From the NCBI GenBank assembly GCA_002482415.1, contig DLFY01000259.1:1-15825 (forward strand): DNA of 15,825 nt, read 5' to 3'. A program made the translations under genes and the position numbers. How positions within the stretch are numbered: position 1 is the first letter of the stretch; each line of letters begins with the position of its first letter. The notes under the pieces were generated by a model, which did not search any database, was not told where the DNA came from, and worked only from the letters and a program-made list of their open reading frames with translations. The stretch comes from Phycisphaerales bacterium UBA7708. GTDB lineage: Bacteria > Planctomycetota > Phycisphaerae > Sedimentisphaerales > Anaerohalosphaeraceae. Below are positions 1-7,193 of the stretch, one piece after another.

Positions 1-71
1 CTCCAGGTCATGCTCTGGTCCGGCCAGCGAGGAAAATAACAAATTACCTCTGGAAAGCCCCCAAAAAAGGC

Positions 72-99
72 TTGCCAAATCAAGGGGGTCAAGTATAAT
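72..99 (+). promoter_or_regulatory. Sigma70-type promoter of tRNA-Leu
   Basis: A -35 box TTGCCA (72-77) and a perfect -10 box TATAAT (94-99) are separated by 16 bp. Transcription would start near 106, about 48 nt before the mature tRNA, leaving a 5' leader for RNase P to remove. Position and orientation fit the tRNA and no other plus-strand gene is nearby. Confidence 0.75.
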
Positions 100-153
100 A
101 GTTGTTCTGTCGAAAAGTGCCGGCCGGAAACGGCTTGCATGTGAAACTTTTTA

Positions 154-239
154 GCCCAGGTGGCGGAATTGGCAGACGCGTCAGGTTGAGGGCCTGATGG
201 GGATTACACCTCGTGCTGGTTCAAATCCAGTCCTGGGCA
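154..239 (+). tRNA. tRNA-Leu, anticodon GAG
   Basis: This is an 86-nt class II tRNA. The acceptor arms GCCCAGG (154-160) and CCTGGGC (232-238) pair perfectly, followed by discriminator A239. The anticodon stem TCAGG/CCTGA (181-185/193-197) encloses the loop TTGAGGG, giving anticodon GAG at 188-190, which reads CUC/CUU leucine codons. A long variable arm follows, as expected for tRNA-Leu, then a T arm with TTCAAAT. The 3' CCA is not encoded (next bases are gtttt), so a CCA-adding enzyme must supply it. A run of five T directly after the gene may help end transcription. The convergent holA gene ends only 12 bp downstream. Confidence 0.96.
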
Positions 240-251
240 GTTTTTACCCTA

Positions 252-1262
252 CTAAGACTTCATCATTCGCAGGAAAAACTTCTCCATATTAGACGGGATA
301 TCCCCCTGCCCGGTCTTGGCCTGATAATCCATCCCCCCAAGTTCCACCAGAAACTGCCCGAAATCGCGCAGGCTGAATCGGCGGATCTGTTTGATGAATT
401 TTTCCTGCATTTTCGGGAATTTCACGCCGGTCTTGAGCATGGCCGCCTGTTCCGATTCGCCCTTTTCAATCAGGGCCTTGCAGCGAAACAGCCGGCGGAA
501 ATGAAAAGCAAACGCCCCAATCACCGTATATTCGGCATCCCGGCTGGCCTGAAACATCCGCCGCAGCCGGTCAAACGCCACTCCCTTATCCTGCCCGGAC
601 AAGCTCTCAATCACTTCAAACGCATCGAACATCCGGCTGGCGCCGATCAAGTCCTCCACATCGTCCACCACAATGGTTTTGGCAGGATGCTTGAACATAA
701 CCAGCTTATCGATTTCCGCAGCCACGCGCCCCGGCTCATTGCCAATCAGTTCCACAATCAGCTCTGCCGCCCCGGGTCCAAGCCGCACGCCCTTCTCCTG
801 GGCACAGGTTGAGGCAAATCCGCTCATGTGCCAGGGCTTGATCTCGCCGACTTCAATCAATTCTGCACGATTGTCCGCCGCTACTTTTTTCGACAATCTC
901 CGGCGGCTGTCCCAGGTCCCGACCGTCAGGATCAAAACTCCCGTGGGACTGGGATGGTCCAGATACTTTTCCAGCAGCTCGGCATAGGTCGTCACAAACG
1001 GCTCGGCCTCTTTAATCAAAACCACCCGCCGGGACGCCAGAAACGGCAGCGTCCGCAATTCATCCAGCACCTCCGCCCCATCAGCCTTCTCCGCCTCGGG
1101 CTGATACAGCGCCATTTCCCGCTGGTCCGGCTCCAGAAGCCGCGAAAGCAGTTTCTCCACGTCCTGTCCGATCAGGTATGAATCCTGCCCCACAATCACA
1201 TACAGGCTCTTAAATGCCGGCGCGGGTGTTTCCGTGTGTTGTGCTGTTTTCCTGGCTGCCAT
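252..1262 (-). CDS. holA: DNA polymerase III subunit delta
   Basis: This 336-residue protein is recognised as the delta subunit of the DNA polymerase III clamp loader, which opens the beta sliding clamp so it can be loaded onto primed DNA. The N-terminal segment contains the family-like VGQDSYLIGQDVEKLL stretch (about residues 24-39), and the length fits the family (about 330-350 residues). As usual for delta, no Walker A P-loop is visible. A region rich in basic and aromatic residues (FAFHFRRLFRCKALIEKG, around 250-270) resembles the C-terminal collar domain. The ATG at 1262 lies 17 bp after the gyrA stop codon, so the gene is probably co-transcribed from the gyrA promoter. The ribosome binding site is weak (AGG about 12 nt upstream). 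The identification rests on recalled family resemblance, not a search. Confidence 0.88.
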   Translation of the reverse strand: MAARKTAQHTETPAPAFKSLYVIVGQDSYLIGQDVEKLLSRLLEPDQREMALYQPEAEKADGAEVLDELRTLPFLASRRVVLIKEAEPFVTTYAELLEKYLDHPSPTGVLILTVGTWDSRRRLSKKVAADNRAELIEVGEIKPWHMSGFASTCAQEKGVRLGPGAAELIVELIGNEPGRVAAEIDKLVMFKHPAKTIVVDDVEDLIGASRMFDAFEVIESLSGQDKGVAFDRLRRMFQASRDAEYTVIGAFAFHFRRLFRCKALIEKGESEQAAMLKTGVKFPKMQEKFIKQIRRFSLRDFGQFLVELGGMDYQAKTGQGDIPSNMEKFFLRMMKS

Positions 1263-1279
1263 ATTACGTAAACCTGTTA

Positions 1280-3838
1280 TCAGGCTTCGGTCTTGTCGGA
1301 CCCGTCGTCTTCCACGATCAATCGTTCCGCCGCGACCAGATTATCATCATCATCCATGCGAATCATTCGCACGCCGGCGGTATTGCGTCCGATTTCTCGA
1401 ACCTGTTCCAGCCCCGTGCGGATAATCATGCCATTGGCGGTAATCAGCATCAGCTCATCGTTGTCATGTACCGCTTTAATCGCCACCACGCGCCCGTTGC
1501 GGTCGGTAGTCTTGATGTTGATCAGACCCAGCCCGCCGCGATTCTGAGGACGATAATCATCCAGGTCGGTGCGTTTGCCGTAGCCTTTTTCGCAGACCGT
1601 CAGCAGTGACGCACCCTGTTCGACAATCACCATCGACACGACTTCATCGCCCTCGCGGAGCTTGATGCCGACGACGCCGATACTGGCACGTCCCATAGAG
1701 CGAACCTGCTCTTCGTTGAATCGAATCGCCATGCCGTCGGCAGTTCCGAGAATCACCTCATCCTGTCCGCTGGTGATGGCCGCACCAATCAGGCTGTCGC
1801 CTTCTTCCAGCTTAATCGCAATCAGGCCGCTGCTGCGGGGATTGCCGTAGGCCGACAGCACGGTTTTCTTGACATTGCCTTTGGCTGTGGCCATCATCAA
1901 CTGGCGCTTGTCATCGAATTCCCGCACCGCCAGGATGGAGGTAATCTTTTCATCGGCGCCAATCTGAATCAGGTTGACGATATTGCGTCCCTTGCTCTGC
2001 CGCGACAATTCCGGAATGTTATATACTTTCAGCCAGTGACAGATGCCCTTGCTGGTAAAGAACAACAGGTAATCATGTGTCGAGGCCGCAAACAGATGTT
2101 CGAGGAAATCGCCTTCCTTGGTATCAGACCCGATTACGCCTTTTCCGCCGCGTCCCTGCTTCTTATAGGTATCCATCGGCGTCCGCTTGATATACCCGGC
2201 GTGAGAAATCGTGACAATCGTCTCCTCGTCGGCGATCAGGTCTTCCATGTTGATGTCTTCGGCCTCTTCGCCGGCCAGTTCCGTCCGCCGTGAAGTCGCG
2301 TATTTCTTCTTGATTTCTTCCAGGTCCGCCTTGATGATATCCAACTGCAGCTTGCGGCTGGCCAGCAGCTCTTCACATTCGTTAATCTGCTTGAATATCT
2401 CGGTGTATTCTTTGGCCAGCTTTTCAATTTCCAGCCCGGTCAGCCGCTGCAATTGCATTGTCAAAATCGCATCGGCCTGCTGGGAACTCAAAAACTGATC
2501 CGATTTGCTCTTTTCTTCAACAAACACTTCCGGCAGAATCTTGCGCAGCGTCTGGCTTTCAACCAGCCGAAGCGGCTTTTTCATCAGCCGTTCTTTGGCC
2601 GTCGGTGCATCCGGCGAAGACTTGATCAGGTTGATAATCTCGTCAATATCGCTGACCGCCAGAATCAGGCCTTCCAGAATGTGGGCACGCTGACGGTATT
2701 TTTTGAGCAGGAACCGCGTCCGCCGCTGGATGACCACGAGACGATGGTCAATGTAATACTGCAGCATCTGTTTGATGTTGAGCATTTCCGGGCGATTGTT
2801 GACCAGGGCGACATTTTGAATCGCAAACGTGGACTGCAGCGGCGTAAAGCGGTACAGTTTATTTAATACGACCTGGCTGTCGATGTCCTTCTTCAATTCC
2901 ACGACAATCCGCATTCCCTGGCGGTCGGATTCATCACGCACATCCGAGATTTCGTCGATATGTCCCTCGTGCACGCAATCGGCAATCTTGGATACAATCG
3001 CCGACTTGACGGTCATATAGGGAATTTCGGTGATAACGATATTTTCTCGTCCCTTTTTGGGACTTTCGACATGAGCCTTGCACCGCACCCGCAGATGGCC
3101 CTTGCCGCTGACATACGCATCCACGATTCCCTTGCGGCCGCAGATGATACCGCCGGTCGGGAAATCCGGCCCGGGCAGTTTTTCAAGAATATCCTTGAAT
3201 CCGCAGTTGGGATCATCAATCATCAGCAATAGTGCTTCGCAGACTTCACTCACATTGTGCGGGGCGATATTCGTCGCCATGCCCACGGCAATCCCCGTGG
3301 CACCATTGACCAGCAGATTCGGAAATTTCGCCGGCAGAACCGTCGGCTCGGTACGAGTTTCATCATAGTTGGGGACAAAATCGACAGTATCCTGCTTCAA
3401 ATCCTCCAGCATGTCCACCGCCGCAGCCGTCATGCGGGCTTCGGTATAACGCATCGCCGCCGGCGGGTCATTATCGATGCTGCCGAAGTTCCCCTGCGGG
3501 TCCACCAGCGTCGTCCGCATATTCCAGTCCTGCCCCAGACGAACCAGCGTGCCGTACGTGGCCTGGTCGCCGTGGGGATGGTAATTACCGCTCGTATCGC
3601 CGACGATCTTGGCGCATTTTCTGTGCTTGCTGCGAGGGCCCAGGCCCAAATCGTTCATGGCCACCAGAATGCGCCGCTGAGAGGGTTTCAGGCCGTCGCG
3701 TACATCCGGCAGCGCCCGCGCCACCAGCACACTCATCGCATAATTCAGATACGAGGTTTTCATCTCGTCCACAATCTGAATCGGCTCGATCCGCTCTACC
3801 GCCTGCGGCTCCTGCTGTTCCTGATTTGTCTCGTCCAT
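1280..3838 (-). CDS. gyrA: DNA gyrase subunit A
   Basis: This 852-residue protein is the DNA breakage-reunion subunit of gyrase, which introduces negative supercoils together with GyrB. The N-terminal region shows the typical VRDGLKPSQRRIL (47-59) and YHPHGD (86-91) motifs, and the active-site tyrosine is Y131 within AAMRYTEARM. A GyrA box-like QGRGGKG at 561-567, the element that lets the C-terminal domain wrap DNA, marks this as GyrA rather than topoisomerase IV ParC. Six-bladed C-terminal pinwheel repeats follow to the end. In the quinolone-determining region the positions equivalent to E. coli S83 and D87 are Q92 and G96. The start ATG at 3838 has AAGGGA about 4 nt upstream. The gene has its own promoter at 3919-3947 and is followed closely by holA. 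Confidence 0.97.
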   Translation of the reverse strand: MDETNQEQQEPQAVERIEPIQIVDEMKTSYLNYAMSVLVARALPDVRDGLKPSQRRILVAMNDLGLGPRSKHRKCAKIVGDTSGNYHPHGDQATYGTLVRLGQDWNMRTTLVDPQGNFGSIDNDPPAAMRYTEARMTAAAVDMLEDLKQDTVDFVPNYDETRTEPTVLPAKFPNLLVNGATGIAVGMATNIAPHNVSEVCEALLLMIDDPNCGFKDILEKLPGPDFPTGGIICGRKGIVDAYVSGKGHLRVRCKAHVESPKKGRENIVITEIPYMTVKSAIVSKIADCVHEGHIDEISDVRDESDRQGMRIVVELKKDIDSQVVLNKLYRFTPLQSTFAIQNVALVNNRPEMLNIKQMLQYYIDHRLVVIQRRTRFLLKKYRQRAHILEGLILAVSDIDEIINLIKSSPDAPTAKERLMKKPLRLVESQTLRKILPEVFVEEKSKSDQFLSSQQADAILTMQLQRLTGLEIEKLAKEYTEIFKQINECEELLASRKLQLDIIKADLEEIKKKYATSRRTELAGEEAEDINMEDLIADEETIVTISHAGYIKRTPMDTYKKQGRGGKGVIGSDTKEGDFLEHLFAASTHDYLLFFTSKGICHWLKVYNIPELSRQSKGRNIVNLIQIGADEKITSILAVREFDDKRQLMMATAKGNVKKTVLSAYGNPRSSGLIAIKLEEGDSLIGAAITSGQDEVILGTADGMAIRFNEEQVRSMGRASIGVVGIKLREGDEVVSMVIVEQGASLLTVCEKGYGKRTDLDDYRPQNRGGLGLINIKTTDRNGRVVAIKAVHDNDELMLITANGMIIRTGLEQVREIGRNTAGVRMIRMDDDDNLVAAERLIVEDDGSDKTEA

Positions 3839-3891
3839 AAGTCCCTTATGTGAAATAGCTTATATATCCAATAGTCGAACAGTCCAAAACA

Positions 3892-3914
3892 GATTCTATC
3901 CCTGTTTTAGAATC
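3892..3914 (-). promoter_or_regulatory. Inverted repeat at predicted gyrA transcript start
   Basis: The 7-bp arms GATTCTA (3892-3898) and TAGAATC (3908-3914) are perfect inverted repeats around a 9-nt loop. They begin 4 bp past the predicted -10 box, so the hairpin would cover roughly +1 to +20 of the gyrA transcript. It may be an operator or a 5' stabilising stem-loop; the sequence does not decide which. Confidence 0.45.
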
Positions 3915-3918
3915 ATTG

Positions 3919-3947
3919 AATGTACCGCCAAAAGCTCTTTTTGTCAA
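3919..3947 (-). promoter_or_regulatory. Sigma70-type promoter of gyrA-holA
   Basis: On the minus strand a perfect -35 box TTGACA (3942-3947) is followed after exactly 17 bp by TACATT (3919-3924), matching the -10 consensus at four of six positions. The predicted start is near 3912, giving a leader of roughly 74 nt before the gyrA ATG. Confidence 0.7.
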
Positions 3948-3996
3948 AACCTTTTAACGCCAGTCAGGGATATTCCGGGCTAAATTTTGACCCCGT

Positions 3997-4023
3997 AAAA
4001 AAAGACCTGTCCCTGCCGACAGG
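3997..4023 (-). terminator. Second intrinsic terminator downstream of fusA
   Basis: On the minus strand CCTGTC (4018-4023) and GACAGG (4006-4011) pair around a 6-nt loop, followed by TC and then seven T (complement of 3997-4003). It lies directly downstream of another terminator for the same transcript. Confidence 0.75.
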
Positions 4024-4040
4024 CCGCATTCAAATGCAAC

Positions 4041-4074
4041 AAAAAAGCGGTTCCGCCGCTGGGCGAAACCGCTT
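4041..4074 (-). terminator. Primary intrinsic terminator of fusA
   Basis: The arms AAGCGGTT and AACCGCTT (4067-4074 and 4045-4052) extend after one mismatch by four further pairs (CGCC/GGCG) around a tetraloop. They are followed on the minus strand by a T tract (complement of 4041-4046). The structure starts 30 bp after the fusA stop codon. Confidence 0.88.
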
Positions 4075-4103
4075 GAAAATACCTCACAATAAAGCTGTCA
4101 GGT

Positions 4104-6200
4104 TTACTTCTGAGCCGCCTGTTTTTCGCTCTCGCGGCGGCGAAGAATGATTTCTTCGGCCAGCTTATTGGGAACCGGAGCATATCGGCACATCTCCATC
4201 GAGAAAGTGGCCATCCCCTTGCTCATGCCGCGAACAATCGTGGCATACCCGAACATGTTGGCCAGCGGCACCTCGGCGGTAATCACCGTCACATTGCCGC
4301 GGTTATCAGCACCCATGATAATGCCGCGACGGGCATTCAAATCGCCAACAATCGAGCCCTGGTAATCGCTGGGCGTCTCCACTTCAACTTTCATAATCGG
4401 CTCCAGCAGGCACGGGCGCGCCTTGCGGAACGCCTCGATAAAGGCATCACGGGCCGCAATGCGGAACGCCATTTCGCTGGAGTCCACCGCATGATAGGAA
4501 CCATCATCCAGGCACATCTTGCAGCCGACAATCTCGTAGCCTGCCAGCGGGCCTTTTTTCATCGCCGCCTGGAATCCCTTGTTGACCGCGGGAATGTATT
4601 CACCCGGAACGCGCCCGCTGACGATATTGTCTTCGAACTCGTAGGTCGTTTCCGCATCGGACGGCAGCGGTATCAGCCGACCAACGACGTGGGCAAACTG
4701 GCCCGAACCGCCGGTCTGCTTCTTATGCTTATAATCATAGGCTGCTTCAATCGTCGGGGCCTCGCGATAGCTGACGTTGGGAGCACCCACTACCACATCG
4801 GCTTTATATTCACGACGCATCCGCTCGCAATACACATCCAGGTGCAGTTCGCCCATACCGGCAATAATCGTCTGGCCGGTCTCCGGGTCGGTCGAAACAC
4901 GGAACGTCGGGTCTTCTTTCATAAACCGGTTCAGGGCCTTGGCCATCCGTTCCTGGTCGGCATTGCTGGCCGGGGTAATCGACAGGCTGATCACCGGGTC
5001 GGCCACATAAATGCTTTCCAGCGAATAATTGACGCCTTCGCCGCAAATGGTATCACCGCTGGCACAATCCAGACCCAGCAGAGCGATAATGTCGCCCGGG
5101 CCGGCATCCGAAATATCATCACGGTGATTGGCATGCATTCTGACAATGCGGCCGATACGCTGCATCTTATTGGTGCGGGCATTGCGATAATGCTGTCCTT
5201 TCTGAATCCGCCCCTGGTACACACGGGTATAGCTGAGCTGGCCGTACGTTTCATCGGTAATCTTGAAAATCATTGCCACCAGCGGAGCTTCCGGATCGCT
5301 GGCAAGCGGGGTTTCAGTACCGTCATTATCATGGTCGCGGGCAAAGCTGCACCGGTCCAGCGGGCTGGGCAGGTAATAGCTGACCGCATCCATCAGCAAC
5401 TGAACGCCTTTATTCTTGAACGCAGACCCCATCATCACCGGCACGATATCCCGATTAATCGTCGCCTCACGGATGGTCTGACGAATCATATCAATACTGA
5501 CATCCTTCTCTTCCAGAAGCAATTCCATCATCTCATCATTGAACATGCTGATTGCTTCCAGCATCTCATGGCGGGCAACCGCGGCGGAATCCTTATAGGC
5601 ATCCGGAATCGGCCCGCGAACGATATCTTCGCCGTTATCCCCTTCAAACGTCACCGCTTCCATGGCAATCAGGTCGATTAAACCGACAAATTGATCGCCT
5701 TCGCCCATATTGAGCTGAATCGCCACGGCATTGAGGCCCAGTTTTTCACGGATATCCCGGCGAACGCGTTCGGGGTCGGCACCGGTACGGTCCATCTTGT
5801 TGATAAATGCAATGCGCGGGACACGGTACCGCTTCATCTGCTGGTCCACGGTAAACGACTGGCTCTGCACCCCGCCCACCGAACAGAGCACCATAATCGC
5901 CCCGTCCAGCACGCGCAGCGAACGCTCCACTTCCACCGTGAAATCCACATGGCCGGGCGTATCAATCAGGTTGATGACCTTGTCATCCCAAATCACCTGC
6001 GTCGCCGCCGAAGTAATGGTGATGCCGCGTTCACGCTCCAGTTCCATGAAGTCCATCGTGGCTCCGGCCCCATCGCCTTTGACTTCGTTGATGCGATGAA
6101 TGCGACCCGCATAATATAAGATACGCTCACTGAGTGTGGTTTTTCCCGAATCAATGTGCGCCGATATTCCAATGTTTCTGATTTTACTGATCTTTTCCAT
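4104..6200 (-). CDS. fusA: Translation elongation factor G, spdEFG1/mtEFG1-like
   Basis: This 698-residue GTPase catalyses ribosomal translocation in the cytoplasm. The G1 motif AHIDSGKTT is at 14-22, switch I ends with RGITITSAAT (58-67), DTPGH is at 80-84, NKMD at 134-137 and SAF at 259-261. Domain IV is present (HAVDSSEMAF) and the protein runs full length. The G1 flank (GISAHIDSGKTT) and the switch I insert (EVKGDGAGATMDFMELERE) resemble the specialised spdEFG1 and mitochondrial EF-G1 subfamily, in which translocation and ribosome recycling are split between two paralogues. The start ATG at 6200 has only a weak Shine-Dalgarno sequence. The gene appears monocistronic: two terminators follow it, and no rpsL/rpsG/tuf str-operon genes lie next to it. 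The EF-G identity is firm; the subfamily call is from motif memory. Confidence 0.96.
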   Translation of the reverse strand: MEKISKIRNIGISAHIDSGKTTLSERILYYAGRIHRINEVKGDGAGATMDFMELERERGITITSAATQVIWDDKVINLIDTPGHVDFTVEVERSLRVLDGAIMVLCSVGGVQSQSFTVDQQMKRYRVPRIAFINKMDRTGADPERVRRDIREKLGLNAVAIQLNMGEGDQFVGLIDLIAMEAVTFEGDNGEDIVRGPIPDAYKDSAAVARHEMLEAISMFNDEMMELLLEEKDVSIDMIRQTIREATINRDIVPVMMGSAFKNKGVQLLMDAVSYYLPSPLDRCSFARDHDNDGTETPLASDPEAPLVAMIFKITDETYGQLSYTRVYQGRIQKGQHYRNARTNKMQRIGRIVRMHANHRDDISDAGPGDIIALLGLDCASGDTICGEGVNYSLESIYVADPVISLSITPASNADQERMAKALNRFMKEDPTFRVSTDPETGQTIIAGMGELHLDVYCERMRREYKADVVVGAPNVSYREAPTIEAAYDYKHKKQTGGSGQFAHVVGRLIPLPSDAETTYEFEDNIVSGRVPGEYIPAVNKGFQAAMKKGPLAGYEIVGCKMCLDDGSYHAVDSSEMAFRIAARDAFIEAFRKARPCLLEPIMKVEVETPSDYQGSIVGDLNARRGIIMGADNRGNVTVITAEVPLANMFGYATIVRGMSKGMATFSMEMCRYAPVPNKLAEEIILRRRESEKQAAQK

Positions 6201-6230
6201 AGTTCTTAACTGCTCATCATCTCAATCTTA

Positions 6231-6283
6231 TTTATACAACTGTTTCTGACTCTGCTTTATTCTGTTTTAAACTAACAAATCAA
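6231..6283 (-). promoter_or_regulatory. Possible fusA promoter region (ambiguous)
   Basis: Two weak candidates point into fusA: a -10-like TATAAA at 6231-6236 without a good -35, and TTGATT (6278-6283) 16 bp upstream of AATAAA (6256-6261). A strong promoter is expected for EF-G, but the sequence does not single out one. Confidence 0.3.
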
Positions 6284-6549
6284 CCGCCATATCAATTAAC
6301 ACCTTTCACCTTAATACGTCAAAGTGGGTGAATTAGATAGCGATTGCCCCGCCCCAAAGTTAAACAGACTGGCCATAATATCATAAATTAAATATGAAAA
6401 TCAAGCTAAAATCGGATGAATTTTAATAAAAAATCAGTTCACCGACCCCCAAAACACCCAAAGAGAACATAAATCATGCCATAGCCCTATAATCAGGTCA
6501 TTATCGACACAGATTTACCGTTTGCTCCATAAAACTATCCCAATTATCG
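6284..6549. other. AT-rich gene-free stretch
   Basis: The gap from fusA (6200) to the next minus-strand gene (stop at 6550) is about 350 bp. Apart from the fusA promoter candidates it is strongly AT-rich and holds only tiny open frames. No convincing terminator hairpin, RNA gene or repeat copy was seen. Confidence 0.5.
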
Positions 6550-6867
6550 TTAAAATATATGCCCGAATAACCTATCCGATATCCACAGAATTAAAAAAGG
6601 CGTCGAAGATCCAAGTCCCAAAGAAATAATAATAACTTTTGCGAACAGATATTTTTTGAGTACCTTTTTTATTGCAAGAAACCAAACCGTATCGAATCCG
6701 AAAATAATGAATAACCCTGCCGGACCCCAAAACCATGATGAGGGATAAACATCTATACTGACATATAACCAAAAAAACATGGCTGAGGACCAGCAGAAAA
6801 CTAAAGTACAAATAAATGCTATCTGAATGATATCCAATGCCGACATTTTATTCACTTTGGTTTCCAT
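6550..6867 (-). CDS. Small three-helix membrane protein, unknown function
   Basis: From the ATG at 6867 this is a 105-residue protein of unrecognised family. Three hydrophobic segments are visible, at about residues 10-35, 46-67 and 74-98. A short lysine-rich loop (KKVLKKY) sits between the last two helices, pointing to an inner-membrane protein. The frame stays open upstream: another ATG lies at 6894 (114 residues) and a GTG at 6942. The GTG would start inside the promoter-like repeat module at 6943-6970 and is unlikely; between 6894 and 6867 the sequence is not decisive, as both have weak ribosome binding sites. The gene is AT-rich and stands alone. Confidence 0.55.
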   Translation of the reverse strand: METKVNKMSALDIIQIAFICTLVFCWSSAMFFWLYVSIDVYPSSWFWGPAGLFIIFGFDTVWFLAIKKVLKKYLFAKVIIISLGLGSSTPFLILWISDRLFGHIF

Positions 6868-6942
6868 TATCGATGCTCTTGCTTTTAAGACCATACTTTT
6901 ACCCCAATAATATCGGCAGCCATGCAGCACCTGCGAAACCAC

Positions 6943-6970
6943 ATTATAAGCGCTTGATAAAAGAACACAA
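6943..6970 (-). promoter_or_regulatory. Promoter-like module of repeat copy E
   Basis: On the minus strand TTGTGT (6965-6970) is followed after 16 bp by a perfect TATAAT (6943-6948). The predicted start is near 6936, 42-69 nt before the candidate start codons of the small membrane protein. The same TTGTGTTCT-plus-TTATAAT layout occurs at 11495-11522. Confidence 0.55.
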
Positions 6971-7061
6971 TAAATAAGTCCGCCCCCAAAACAAGACCTC
7001 TTGCCAACATTTCTTTCTGCCTATCGCCCACCCTGCTTGAATTTTTCCTTCATCGCGGCAG
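6943..7061. repeat. Dispersed intergenic repeat, copy E (no palindrome)
   Basis: This copy is collinear with 11495-11605. It shares a promoter-like module, AGAACACAATAA (6962-6973 on the plus strand), ATAAGTCC, and a CTGCC (7017-7021) ... GCCCACCCTG (7026-7035) ... GGCAG (7057-7061) module. The GTGGGC-CAT-GCCCAC palindrome found in other copies is absent here. Similarity is partial and was judged by eye. Confidence 0.55.
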
Positions 7062-7193
7062 GAGTGTCAGGCTGCCAAAAAATTCCTTGACCTTTCTGAT
7101 TGACTCTATGATTATTGATGGGATTCAAAAGAAAATAAGGTGTTTTTTGCGTGTGCTTTAAAATCCCAACAAACTCAGGAAAACGAGGTGTTT
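7062..7193. other. Upstream region of the sialidase-like gene
   Basis: The gene-free stretch between the small membrane gene and the start at 7194 holds repeat copy E on its left. On its right is a possible plus-strand promoter: TTGACC (7087-7092), 17 bp, GATTAT (7110-7115, four of six consensus bases). Nothing else was recognised. Confidence 0.35.

Noticed and set aside
1..39. Short plus-strand open tail ending in TAA at the left edge (possible end of an upstream gene)
   Set aside because: Only 12 codons are visible and no recognisable motif; not enough to call a gene.
1280..3838. Topoisomerase IV ParC instead of GyrA
   Set aside because: The QGRGGKG GyrA box at residues 561-567 and the full-length C-terminal domain favour gyrase.
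4491..5681. Long plus-strand open frame of about 396 codons
   Set aside because: It lies fully antisense to fusA and shows no protein-like motifs.
4104..6200. Tet(M)-type ribosomal protection protein
   Set aside because: EF-G domain layout and the spdEFG1-like switch I fit an elongation factor; features of ribosomal protection proteins were not seen.
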